Positions 7,401 through 14,970 of a stretch of 64,000 nucleotides of DNA are shown here, piece after piece. Position numbers and translations under genes: made by a program. Under the pieces are notes generated by a model. It was not told the origin of the DNA. It saw only the letters and a program-made list of their open reading frames with translations, and made no database searches. The number at the start of each line of letters is the position of its first letter. Within the stretch, counting starts at the first letter, position 1. The stretch is from Merdimonas sp963929015 (lineage in GTDB: Bacteria > Bacillota > Clostridia > Lachnospirales > Lachnospiraceae), in assembly GCF_963929015.1 (NCBI RefSeq), contig NZ_CAWVHE010000009.1, forward strand, positions 17,513-81,512. Reading direction: 5' to 3'.

Positions 7401-8255
7401 ATGAAACAATATAAAATCAAAAAAAATTCATTACAGGAAACCTTGATCATTCCTTTGTATGCCCGATGGCTCTGTTCGCAGAAATTTCCCGGATTGTTTC
7501 AGGATGAAACAGCCGGCGAGTTGATAAAAAAAGTGGATTATGACTTTTCTACATTAGAAAAACAATCGGAAAGTATCATGCATAGCTTTGGTGCATTGGA
7601 AGTAGCCATGCGCCAAAATGATCTTGCATGGGAGATACGGGACTATCTCTATCAACATCCAAACGCCGCAGTCATTAATCTTGGCTGCGGATTGGACAAC
7701 ACCGGACGAATGTGCGACAACGGTCAGTGCCATATCTGGAATATTGACCTGCCGGATGTGATTGCGCTGCGGAATCAATTGCTTCCTGCCGGAGAGCGGG
7801 AAGAAAATCTGGCTTGTGATTTAACAGATCTGAGCTGGATGAAAGCTGTACGGTTTGATCCTGAGAATGGTGCAGTACTGTTTGCCGCCGGTGTATTCTA
7901 CTATTTTACTACAAACCAGATGAAGCAGTTGGTTAAGGCAATGGCCGAACACTTTCCGGGAGGACGTCTGGTTTTTGATGCAGCAGGCAAAACCGCTGTC
8001 AAACTAATGCTGAAAACCTGGGTAAAACAGGCGGGGATCAAGGATGTCGGTGCATATTTCTCCGTAAAGGATGCCAAAGGAGAGCTGGAGAGCTGGTCAC
8101 CATTGCTCTCTGTTTCCAGCTGCGGGTATATGCAGGGCTATCAGAAACTGGAGGGATCGGGGGTAAGATCCATTCACCGCCTTCTGGCTAAAATCGCCGA
8201 CGGACCGCTGCATTTGCAGATTGTGCGAGTGCGTTTTAAGGAGGAATCTGGATGA
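7401..8255 (+). CDS. Leucine-carboxymethyltransferase-like SAM methyltransferase (copy 1)
   Basis: 284 residues from ATG 7401. The SAM-binding motif VINLGCGLDNTGRMCDN, the acidic IDLPDV strand and the later FAAGVFYYF and VFDAAG segments match the LCM-type (Ppm1/TcmP-like) O-methyltransferase family. The substrate in bacteria is generally unknown. This gene overlaps the next by 4 bases and has a clear paralogue at 9409-10215 (INLGCGL / VQLGCGL, DLPDVI / DLPHVI), so the operon carries two related copies around a third, membrane-anchored methyltransferase. A small-molecule resistance or modification role is possible but unproven. Confidence 0.85.
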   Translation: MKQYKIKKNSLQETLIIPLYARWLCSQKFPGLFQDETAGELIKKVDYDFSTLEKQSESIMHSFGALEVAMRQNDLAWEIRDYLYQHPNAAVINLGCGLDNTGRMCDNGQCHIWNIDLPDVIALRNQLLPAGEREENLACDLTDLSWMKAVRFDPENGAVLFAAGVFYYFTTNQMKQLVKAMAEHFPGGRLVFDAAGKTAVKLMLKTWVKQAGIKDVGAYFSVKDAKGELESWSPLLSVSSCGYMQGYQKLEGSGVRSIHRLLAKIADGPLHLQIVRVRFKEESG

Positions 8256-8555
8256 ACTGGATGCGAACGATATTAGACGGATTTGCCATGGCAGCCTATT
8301 TTAATTTATTTGCTGCTGCCGTGGCACTGTACAATCCCAGACTGATGTTTCCCAGCTACCCGCCTGCCATTATCAGGAGTGCGCCGGAACCGCCCTCAAA
8401 AGCGGAGAATCGCTTTTACTGGCTATGGGTTCAAAGTGTGGATGAAAAGCTACGCATTGCCGGAGCATCTGTTGCAATGGCCATTGCTCCTGTGTCCCTT
8501 GATGGCGGCGGTGCAGGCAGGGATAGGAGTATTGTTGATGAGATTATTAATATAG
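8252..8555 (+). pseudogene. Small membrane protein gene with internal frame break
   Basis: The N-terminal 60 codons (MNWMRTILDGFAMAAYFNLF..., one transmembrane helix, then NPRLMFPSYPPAI) are in one frame. The matching C-terminus is in the next frame: VWMKSYALPEHLLQWPLLLCP, then MAAVQAGIGVLLMRLLI, stop at 8553-8555. Read straight through, the first frame gives a polar, unlikely tail ending at 8569. The switch lies near 8440 in TGGGTTCAAAG. From memory, related proteins carry a longer middle with more helices, so an internal deletion is likelier than a one-base error. Function unknown. Confidence 0.6.
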
Positions 8556-8568
8556 AGGAGATAATGTA

Positions 8569-9384
8569 ATGAACAAGAAAGAATTAAAACAGGAGAATAT
8601 TCGACTTGGAACTCACGGGGAAGACTACGGAAGCTGGATGTCCAATCCCGTGTTCTATATTATCGGCGGCATCACGGCTCTGGCCGTGGTTTTGGCCGTA
8701 CTCTCTTTTTCGGTGTTCCACATCACGGTTCTCGGTGTTCTGTTCTCTGTTGTTGCGGCGGCGCTGATGGCCCTGCTGGTCTGGATCACATGGATCAGGC
8801 GCCAGTATGCCTTTGGCGGCGGCGGAATCATGGAACAGGTTCATAGGGTTGTTCTCTCCCATCTGGACTATGATGGGCAGGGAAAGATTTTGGAAGTAGG
8901 CTGTGGCTCCGGAGCACTGACAATCCGTGCGGCTCTGACATGGCCGAAAGCAAAAGTGATCGGTGTTGATTACTGGGGCGCTGTGTACAATTACAGCAAA
9001 GCACTCTGCGAGAAGAATGCTGCCAGTGAGGGCGTGGCTTCCCGCTGTGTATTTCAGCACGGTGATGCAAAGCAGCTGGATTTTCCCGATGAGAGCTTTG
9101 ATGTAGTCATCAGCAACTATGTCTATCACAATGTTATGGGTGCTGATATGCAGAAACTGCTGCTGGAAAGCCTGCGGGTATTGAAAAAAGGCGGTGTCTT
9201 TGCACTCAACGATGATATGAAGCCAAAGCTGTACGGTGATATGGAAGATTTTGCGCAGAAACTGAGGGATATGGGGTATCAGGATGTTCGTCTCATTGAT
9301 ACTGCGCAGGAAGCTTTTGGTTCCCATGGCCGTGCTGCCATGATGATGCTGGGATCGTCCCGGCTGCTTGTCGGCAGAAAATAA
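8569..9384 (+). CDS. Membrane-anchored class I SAM methyltransferase
   Basis: 271 residues. Two transmembrane helices (about residues 30-70: VFYIIGGITALAVVLAVLSF and ITVLGVLFSVVAAALMALLVWI) precede a soluble Rossmann methyltransferase domain. Motif I is ILEVGCGSGALTIRAA, the acidic strand is VIGVDYW, and motif IV is FDVVISNYVYHN followed by LRVLKKGG. The N-terminus probably pins the enzyme to the inner face of the membrane. The ribosome site GAGGAG overlaps the end of the broken gene upstream. It lies between two LCM-type methyltransferases in one operon. Substrate unknown. Confidence 0.85.
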   Translation: MNKKELKQENIRLGTHGEDYGSWMSNPVFYIIGGITALAVVLAVLSFSVFHITVLGVLFSVVAAALMALLVWITWIRRQYAFGGGGIMEQVHRVVLSHLDYDGQGKILEVGCGSGALTIRAALTWPKAKVIGVDYWGAVYNYSKALCEKNAASEGVASRCVFQHGDAKQLDFPDESFDVVISNYVYHNVMGADMQKLLLESLRVLKKGGVFALNDDMKPKLYGDMEDFAQKLRDMGYQDVRLIDTAQEAFGSHGRAAMMMLGSSRLLVGRK

Positions 9385-9408
9385 TTCATTAAAACAGGAG
9401 GTTGGGCT

Positions 9409-10215
9409 ATGTCTAAGTTAGGAGTCGTGGAGGATACCTTGTTTGTCCCTATGCTGGGCAGAATCTATGCCAGTGAGCACTGCCCGCAAATTTTATATGA
9501 TAAAAAAGCATTGGAATTGAAAAAGAAGCTGCCTTCAGACTTGATTGAAAAGAATATGCAGAACCAGTATACTCTCTTGGCCTCTGCCTCCCGGTCTGCC
9601 AATATGGATCGGTTTATTCAGTCTTTTTTGGAACGCAGACCGAACGGTGTGATTGTCCAGCTGGGCTGTGGGCTGGAGACAACCTATTACCGCTGTGATA
9701 ACAGAAGGACACACTGGTATGCCGTGGATCTGCCTCATGTCATTGACTACCGGAGGGAACTGCTCCCGGAATTGGAACGAGAAACCTATCTTGCAGGAGA
9801 TGCCTTTTCCGAAGACTGGATCAGACAAGTTCGTAAAGAATTTCCCGATGCTCCTATTCTCGTTACTGCAGGTGGATTATTCCATTATTTTGAGGAAAAT
9901 AAGGTCATTTCCCTTTTGCGTATGATAGGACAGTCTGGAAATATGGAAGTTGTTTTTGATACCGTGAACAAAAAAGGCATGGCTATGATGCAAAAGAAGT
10001 ACATGAAGCAGGTAGGCCATGCCGATGCGCAGATGTTCTTTTATGTGGATGCAGCAAAAGAACTGGCAGCAAAGATCAGGGGTAATGTGAAGGTGATTGC
10101 GGAGGAACCTTACTATCGTCACATCCCCAGAAATGGTCTGAACTTGTCTACAAGGCTCAGCATGGCGGTTTCAGATCGGCTCTGTATGGTGAAGATGATA
10201 CAGTTGAAATTGTAA
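9409..10215 (+). CDS. Leucine-carboxymethyltransferase-like SAM methyltransferase (copy 2)
   Basis: 268 residues from ATG 9409 behind AGGAGG. It is a paralogue of the protein at 7401: SAM motif VIVQLGCGLETTYYRCDN, then AVDLPHVIDYRRELLPE, ILVTAGGLFHYF and VFDTVNK. Gene order LCM / membrane methyltransferase / LCM with short spacers indicates a single transcript. After its stop about 100 bases of AT-rich sequence hold no recognisable feature before the next decayed gene. Confidence 0.85.
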   Translation: MSKLGVVEDTLFVPMLGRIYASEHCPQILYDKKALELKKKLPSDLIEKNMQNQYTLLASASRSANMDRFIQSFLERRPNGVIVQLGCGLETTYYRCDNRRTHWYAVDLPHVIDYRRELLPELERETYLAGDAFSEDWIRQVRKEFPDAPILVTAGGLFHYFEENKVISLLRMIGQSGNMEVVFDTVNKKGMAMMQKKYMKQVGHADAQMFFYVDAAKELAAKIRGNVKVIAEEPYYRHIPRNGLNLSTRLSMAVSDRLCMVKMIQLKL

Positions 10216-10314
10216 AATTCAATGAAATCTGCCTGAGAGATTTGATTATTTTCCAAGGTGTGGTACAACTTTCCGGTCGGATTATACTAACTTAAAGGGC
10301 TATATTATATTTAA

Positions 10315-11052
10315 AAAGGGAAAGGAACGATCTTTTTCATAGACGAAGAAAATGTCTTTATCACGACAGAAAGATTTGCGGAGAAGTTCCGAAATTCAAA
10401 TAACTATTTTGTTTTGATCACCAGGGAAAATTTATACACTCTGCCATACAGCGTGGAAGAAATATACGGAATTCACTGTTCCGGGAAATATCACGATACA
10501 AAAAAAGCATATCAGTAACTGTATCGGATCTATTCTAATTATCAGAGTTTGCCGGTGAAACCGGAAGAGATAATAACAGAGGATTCTAATTCGGGGTTTG
10601 AATTTTTTAAAGCGGTAGGGAAAGAAAATGGTATCAATTGCGAAAGCGCCGGAGGGAAATCTAACATTTTTCATATGCTGGAGCAGACGGAAGAGAAAAA
10701 GATCTGCGTTATAGCAGACGGGGCAGCGATCGGACCAGAGGTGGACCGCCTTTATCAATATGCTTCCCGGAGGGATAATATATATCTGTATTTTCCAGAA
10801 TCCTTTGAATGGCTTATCCTGAGTTCCGGATTGATTGAAGGGAAAGAACTTCAGGATATATTAGAGACTCCGGAAACGTATATTGACAGTAGAACGTATT
10901 TTAGCTGGGAAAGATTTTTCTCACATCTTTTGACAGAAAAGACCAGGAATACCTATCTGCAATACAGCAAGTCAAAATTGAACGAAGTTTATCTGCATGA
11001 AAAGAACCGGGAAATGATCTTAAAAGTGATAAAAGGAATAGAATGGAAATAA
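10315..11052 (+). pseudogene. Unrecognised gene, 5'-truncated and interrupted by a stop
   Basis: A coding frame opens at 10315 without a start codon and reads TIFFIDEENVFITTERFAEKF..NYFVLITRENLYTLPYSVEEIYG up to a TAA at 10516-10518. It continues in the same frame to 11052. The second part includes KICVIADGAAIGPEVDRLYQYA and YLYFPESFEWLILSSGL. The pattern of a short hydrophobic strand ending in D, followed by a helix, suggests a TOPRIM-like or other alpha/beta nucleotide-binding fold, but I do not recognise a family. Missing start plus an internal stop make it a pseudogene unless there is stop readthrough. Confidence 0.6.
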
Positions 11053-11065
11053 CTTTGTAAAAGGA

Positions 11066-11959
11066 TTATTTTTTCACTTCAAGCAGTTCCCGCAGAGATT
11101 GCAAAAAAAGATTTACCGCCTTGGAAAACACCTGATATTTTTTCCAGACGATGAATCCCCGCGCTTCCAGCCGGGGCGAAAGCGGGCGGAAGCAAAGATT
11201 GCTTCCCTGCGTGTGAATGAGCTTATCAAAACACAGAGCGTATCCAAGTCCTTCCTCTACCATTAGTGAGGCGTTAAAAAGCAGATTGTAGGTGGCCACA
11301 ATATGCAGTTCCGATTCTTTCCGCTGCAGCCATTGATTCAGATAGGAGTCATCTCCTTTTTGGTGGGAAACAATCAGCGGTTTATCCCACAGATCTTCCG
11401 GGCAGATTGCTTCTTTTTCTGCCAGCTGCGAATCTTTACGCATCAAAACGCCCCAGGTATCTTTGACAGAAATCGGAATGGCCTCATATTTCTGTGGATC
11501 AATCTCTGTAAAAAGCAGCCCAAAATCAATCAGTCCTTTATCCAGATATTCCAATACATGCTCTGCATTGCCGCTGGAGATGTGATACCGGATATCCGGA
11601 TATTTTTGTTGCAGTTTTTTTGCAATCCGTGCAAACAAACGAACTGTTTCCGTTTCACCGGCCCCGATATAAACATTCCCCGCAATGGTTTCATTGGAGC
11701 CGGTGATTTCTTCTTCTGTGCGGCGCATCAGCGAAATCATTTCTTCCGCCCGTTTACGCAGGATCATCCCTTCTTCCGTTAAAATGACTTTGCGGGAGCC
11801 TTTTACACCGCGAATGAGGAGCTGCTTGCCAAGTTCAGTTTCCAGCGCTTTGAGCTGCGTGGATAAAGCCGGCTGAGAGATGTGCAAAGACTCCGCTGCA
11901 GCAGTGATATTCTGCTCTCTGGCCACTGCCAGAAAGTATTCCAATAAACGAAATTCCAT
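11066..11959 (-). CDS. LysR-family transcriptional regulator
   Basis: 297 residues. The ATG at 11959 lies 8 bases after AGGAGG, preferred over the upstream GTG at 11968. The N-terminal winged helix is typical: FRLLEYFLAVAREQNITAAAESLHISQPALSTQLKALE. The effector domain (periplasmic-binding-protein fold) runs from about residue 90, with GNVYIGAGETETVRLFARI and later SLMVEEGLGYALCFDKLI. It is divergent from the genes at 12114-14868, so it most likely controls them through the shared 150-base intergenic region. The inducer is unknown. Confidence 0.9.
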   Translation of the reverse strand: MEFRLLEYFLAVAREQNITAAAESLHISQPALSTQLKALETELGKQLLIRGVKGSRKVILTEEGMILRKRAEEMISLMRRTEEEITGSNETIAGNVYIGAGETETVRLFARIAKKLQQKYPDIRYHISSGNAEHVLEYLDKGLIDFGLLFTEIDPQKYEAIPISVKDTWGVLMRKDSQLAEKEAICPEDLWDKPLIVSHQKGDDSYLNQWLQRKESELHIVATYNLLFNASLMVEEGLGYALCFDKLIHTQGSNLCFRPLSPRLEARGFIVWKKYQVFSKAVNLFLQSLRELLEVKK

Positions 11960-12113
11960 CGAAACCACCTCCTGACACTCAGTATAGCGGACAACACCAT
12001 AACCGTCAATTATGGAAATAAATAATAAATAAGTATTTGATATATAATGTGCTGACGTCTATACTATGATTTACAGAAATTCAGTTTGTGCTGATCCGTG
12101 GTGGTGAGAGAGA

Positions 12114-12371
12114 ATGCAGAAAAAACAATCCCTGGCTCAAAATGAAAATCCGTATGCCTATACCGTTTTGCAGAACCTGAAGGATGCCGGTTGTTCCGAT
12201 GAGATGGTAGAAATGTTTATGGCGCTTCAGGACAGCGGGGATGAGGAACAGCAGCGCAGGCTTCTTTCACGCCACAGGAAACATTTGCTGGAGAAGCTCC
12301 ATCGCAATCAAAGGCGGATCGACTGCCTGGACTATCTTATCTATCAGATGGAGACAAAGAAAGAGGAATAG
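12114..12371 (+). CDS. Small conserved helical protein
   Basis: 85 residues, no recognised enzyme motif. The C-terminal half, EEQQRRLLSRHRKHLLEKLHRNQRRIDCLDYLIYQME, is predicted strongly helical and resembles the tail of MerR-type or ligand-sensing helical hairpins. It ends 14 bases before the DUF3737 gene and is co-oriented with it, so it is probably the first gene of that operon, divergent from LysR. No function is claimed. Confidence 0.65.
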   Translation: MQKKQSLAQNENPYAYTVLQNLKDAGCSDEMVEMFMALQDSGDEEQQRRLLSRHRKHLLEKLHRNQRRIDCLDYLIYQMETKKEE

Positions 12372-12385
12372 AAGGAGGTTTTCAT

Positions 12386-13237
12386 ATGAAAATGATTCAG
12401 GATCAGACCTTTGACGCAGAGCGTGTCTTTTACGGCAGCCACGACATCTTGGTAAAGGATTGCTCCTTTGACGGTCCCGCTGATGGCGAGAGTGCCTTTA
12501 AGGAGTGTAGCGATGTGCAGGTGGAACACAGCTTCTTCAATCTGCGTTATCCTTTCTGGCATGACCATGGCCTTGTCATCCGTGATTCCAGGATGACGCA
12601 GGCCTGCCGGGCGGCCCTGTGGTACTCTGACCACATGACCATCGAGAATACAAAGCTTCACGGGATCAAGGCCCTGCGCGAGTGTTCGGACATTCTGATG
12701 CGTGGCTGCGATGTGATCTCCCCGGAGTTCGGATGGTCGGCCAGGAATGTTGAAATGGAGGACTGCGACGTCGAAAGCGAATATTTTATGATGCGTTCTT
12801 CCAATCTGCATTTTAACAATGTGCGGATGAAAGGCAAATATTCCTTCCAGTATATCGTGGATGCTGTATTTGAGAACTGCACCTTTGATACGAAAGACGC
12901 CTTCTGGCACGGGAAAAACATCACAGTGCGTGACAGCGTAGTAAAAGGTGAGTATCTGGCCTGGTACAGCGAGAATATTACTTTTGAAAACTGTAAGATT
13001 ATCGGGACACAGCCCCTGTGCTACTGCAAGGGACTGAAGCTCATTCACTGTGAAATGGAAGGCTGCGACCTGGCCTTTGAGCGGAGCGAAGTGGAAGCAA
13101 CGGTCACCACGCCGGTTCTCAGCGTTAAAAATCCACTTCGCGGCAGCCGGATCACTGTCCCGGCAGTGGGTGAGATCATCCGCGATATCGAAGAGGGGAC
13201 AGGCACCGTGCAGATACAGCCAAAGGCGGGCTTCTGA
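12386..13237 (+). CDS. DUF3737 right-handed beta-helix protein
   Basis: 283 residues from ATG 12386 behind GAAGGAGG. The sequence is a run of short parallel strands with repeating patterns (VKDCSFDG, VEHSFFN, IRDSRM, IENTKLHG, MRGCDVI, MEDCDVE, FENCTFD, VRDSVVKG, FENCKII), the hallmark of a pectate-lyase-like beta-helix. It matches DUF3737, which is common in gut Firmicutes and usually lies near aldo/keto reductases and flavodoxins. There is no signal peptide, so it is cytoplasmic. The stop overlaps the next start (GATGATG). Function unknown. Confidence 0.85.
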   Translation: MKMIQDQTFDAERVFYGSHDILVKDCSFDGPADGESAFKECSDVQVEHSFFNLRYPFWHDHGLVIRDSRMTQACRAALWYSDHMTIENTKLHGIKALRECSDILMRGCDVISPEFGWSARNVEMEDCDVESEYFMMRSSNLHFNNVRMKGKYSFQYIVDAVFENCTFDTKDAFWHGKNITVRDSVVKGEYLAWYSENITFENCKIIGTQPLCYCKGLKLIHCEMEGCDLAFERSEVEATVTTPVLSVKNPLRGSRITVPAVGEIIRDIEEGTGTVQIQPKAGF

Positions 13238-13734
13238 TGATGAAGAAAAAGGTTTTTTTCCTGTTGTTTCTATTACTTAGCACATCCGTACTGATGGACG
13301 GATGCGGGAGCCAGGAATCATCAGCGCCATCGCAGGAAGCAGAGAATAAAAAAAGTGAGTGGGTTGAGGAGGAAAACGGCGAAATGAAAATGAACGTCAA
13401 TGTAAACGGCCAGGATTTTACTGCCACTTTGGAACAAAACAGCGCGGTTAGCGCTCTTGTCCAGATGATGGAGAACGGCCCTGTTACCTTACAGCTCAGT
13501 GATTATGCGGGTTTTGAAAAGGTGGGGCCGCTGGGCCAGAGCCTTCCGGCAAGCAACAGCCAGACCACGACCCAGTCCGGAGATATTGTGCTATATCAGG
13601 GAAATCAGATCGTTATGTTCTATGGTTCCAACTCCTGGAGTTATACAAGGATCGGTCGTATCGATGACCTCACCGGCTGGGAGGAAGCGCTGGTCAGCGG
13701 CGATGTGACGGTAACCTTATCAGTGGAGGACTAG
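13237..13734 (+). CDS. Cyclophilin-like-domain lipoprotein
   Basis: 165 residues. A lipoprotein signal (MMKKKVFFLLFLLLSTSVLM-DGC, lipidated Cys at 23) is followed by a charged linker and a beta-rich domain from about residue 48. That domain contains FTATLEQNSAVSALVQMMENGPVTL, GPLGQSLPAS, GDIVLYQGNQIVMFYGSNSWSYTRIG and GDVTVTLSVE. These match the cyclophilin-like (DUF369-type) fold often encoded beside flavodoxins and aldo/keto reductases. It is likely anchored on the outer face of the membrane. Isomerase activity has not been shown for this branch and should not be assumed. Confidence 0.8.
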   Translation: MMKKKVFFLLFLLLSTSVLMDGCGSQESSAPSQEAENKKSEWVEEENGEMKMNVNVNGQDFTATLEQNSAVSALVQMMENGPVTLQLSDYAGFEKVGPLGQSLPASNSQTTTQSGDIVLYQGNQIVMFYGSNSWSYTRIGRIDDLTGWEEALVSGDVTVTLSVED

Positions 13735-13773
13735 GACTTATTGAGAGAATAAAAGGCAAGCAAGGAGGATTTT

Positions 13774-14868
13774 ATGGAGTATCGAAAATTGCCTCACGGG
13801 GAGGAACAGATTAGTATCATCGGCATGGGAAACAGCTCTCTTGGCGCTTCGGGCGGGGAGGAAGCTGAAAAGACGATTGCCATGGCGCTGGAAAACGGCG
13901 TCAACTACTTTGACATGGCCGCCGGGGATGCCACGCCCTTTCCCGCCTATGGCCGGGTGGTATCCGGCTGCCGGCATAAAGTGTATTATCAGGTCCATTT
14001 CGGTGCGGATTACCGCAGCGGCAAATACGGCTGGACACTGGACCTGGATGAGATCAGGCGTTCTGTCGACTGGCAGTTGAAAGCTCTTAAGACGGATTAT
14101 ATTGACTTTGGTTTTATCCACTGTATTGATGAACTTTCCGACCTGGAAAAGGCAGAGGCGCATGGAACCATCGCCTACATAGAGGAGTTGAAGCGGCAGG
14201 GCGTTATCCGGCACATCGGGCTTTCCTCTCACACGCCTGTTGTGGCAGAGAAAGTTTTGGATATGCACATCCTGGATATGCTGATGTTCAGCATCAACCC
14301 CGCCTACGACTACCGCCACGGGGAGTATGCCATCGGCAGCGGGGATGAACGGGCTGCGCTTTACCGCCGGTGCGAAGCGGAGGGCGTGGGCATTTCGGTG
14401 ATGAAGGCGTTTAGCGCCGGGCAGTTGCTGGACGCAAAAACATCGCCTTTCGGCCAGGCCCTGACGGAGTACCAGTGTATGCAGTACGCCTTGGATCGTC
14501 CAGGTGTATTGACGGTACTGCCCGGTGTGCGGAACCGGGAAGATCTGAAGCGGATTCTCGGGTTTCTCATCGCCACAGAAGCGGAAAAGGATTATTCCAT
14601 CCTTGGCAGTTTCACGCCTGCCGAGTCAAACGGCGTATGTGTGTACTGCAACCACTGTCAGCCCTGCCCTGCCGGTCTGGATGTGGGGCTTATCAACAAG
14701 TATTACGATCTGGCAAAGGCCGGTGACGGGCTGGCCCGGGATCACTACGCCCATATGGAGCGTAAGGCATCGCATTGTGTCTCCTGCGGCCACTGTGATG
14801 CCCGCTGTCCCTTCCATGTCAGCCAAAGCTGGCGAATGAAGGAGATTGCAGCGTACTTCGGAGAGTAA
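13774..14868 (+). CDS. Aldo/keto reductase with C-terminal 4Fe-4S domain
   Basis: 364 residues from ATG 13774 behind AAGGAGG. The N-terminal 280 residues are an AKR barrel (GMGNSSLGASGGEEAEKTIAMALENGVNYFDMA; LKTDYIDFGFIHCID; IRHIGLSSHTP). The C-terminal extension has two cysteine clusters, CVYCNHCQPCP and CVSCGHCDARCPF, that would hold two iron-sulfur clusters, typical of COG1453-type reductases in anaerobes. It is probably a cytoplasmic oxidoreductase with an electron-transfer module. It is the last gene of the run that starts at 12114. Confidence 0.88.
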   Translation: MEYRKLPHGEEQISIIGMGNSSLGASGGEEAEKTIAMALENGVNYFDMAAGDATPFPAYGRVVSGCRHKVYYQVHFGADYRSGKYGWTLDLDEIRRSVDWQLKALKTDYIDFGFIHCIDELSDLEKAEAHGTIAYIEELKRQGVIRHIGLSSHTPVVAEKVLDMHILDMLMFSINPAYDYRHGEYAIGSGDERAALYRRCEAEGVGISVMKAFSAGQLLDAKTSPFGQALTEYQCMQYALDRPGVLTVLPGVRNREDLKRILGFLIATEAEKDYSILGSFTPAESNGVCVYCNHCQPCPAGLDVGLINKYYDLAKAGDGLARDHYAHMERKASHCVSCGHCDARCPFHVSQSWRMKEIAAYFGE

Positions 14869-14899
14869 AAAATAGTGAAAAAATAGTGTAATTTTAGTG
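14868..14899. repeat. A-rich repeat, copy 2 (matches 5176-5207)
   Basis: The 32-bp motif begins at the stop codon of the aldo/keto reductase and is identical to the copy at 5176-5207. It stands in the 100-base convergent gap between the reductase and the ATPase gene. Confidence 0.7.
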
Positions 14900-14924
14900 G
14901 AAGAAAAATAAAAAAATGGCATAG

Positions 14925-14956
14925 AAAAAACGAGAACTGTTCGGTTCTCGTTTTTT
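14925..14956. terminator. Bidirectional terminator between convergent genes
   Basis: CGAGAAC (14931-14937) pairs with GTTCTCG (14944-14950), flanked by six A residues on the left and six T residues on the right. It serves both the reductase (+) and the ATPase (-). Confidence 0.85.
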
Positions 14957-14970
14957 CTGCAAAATACGGA

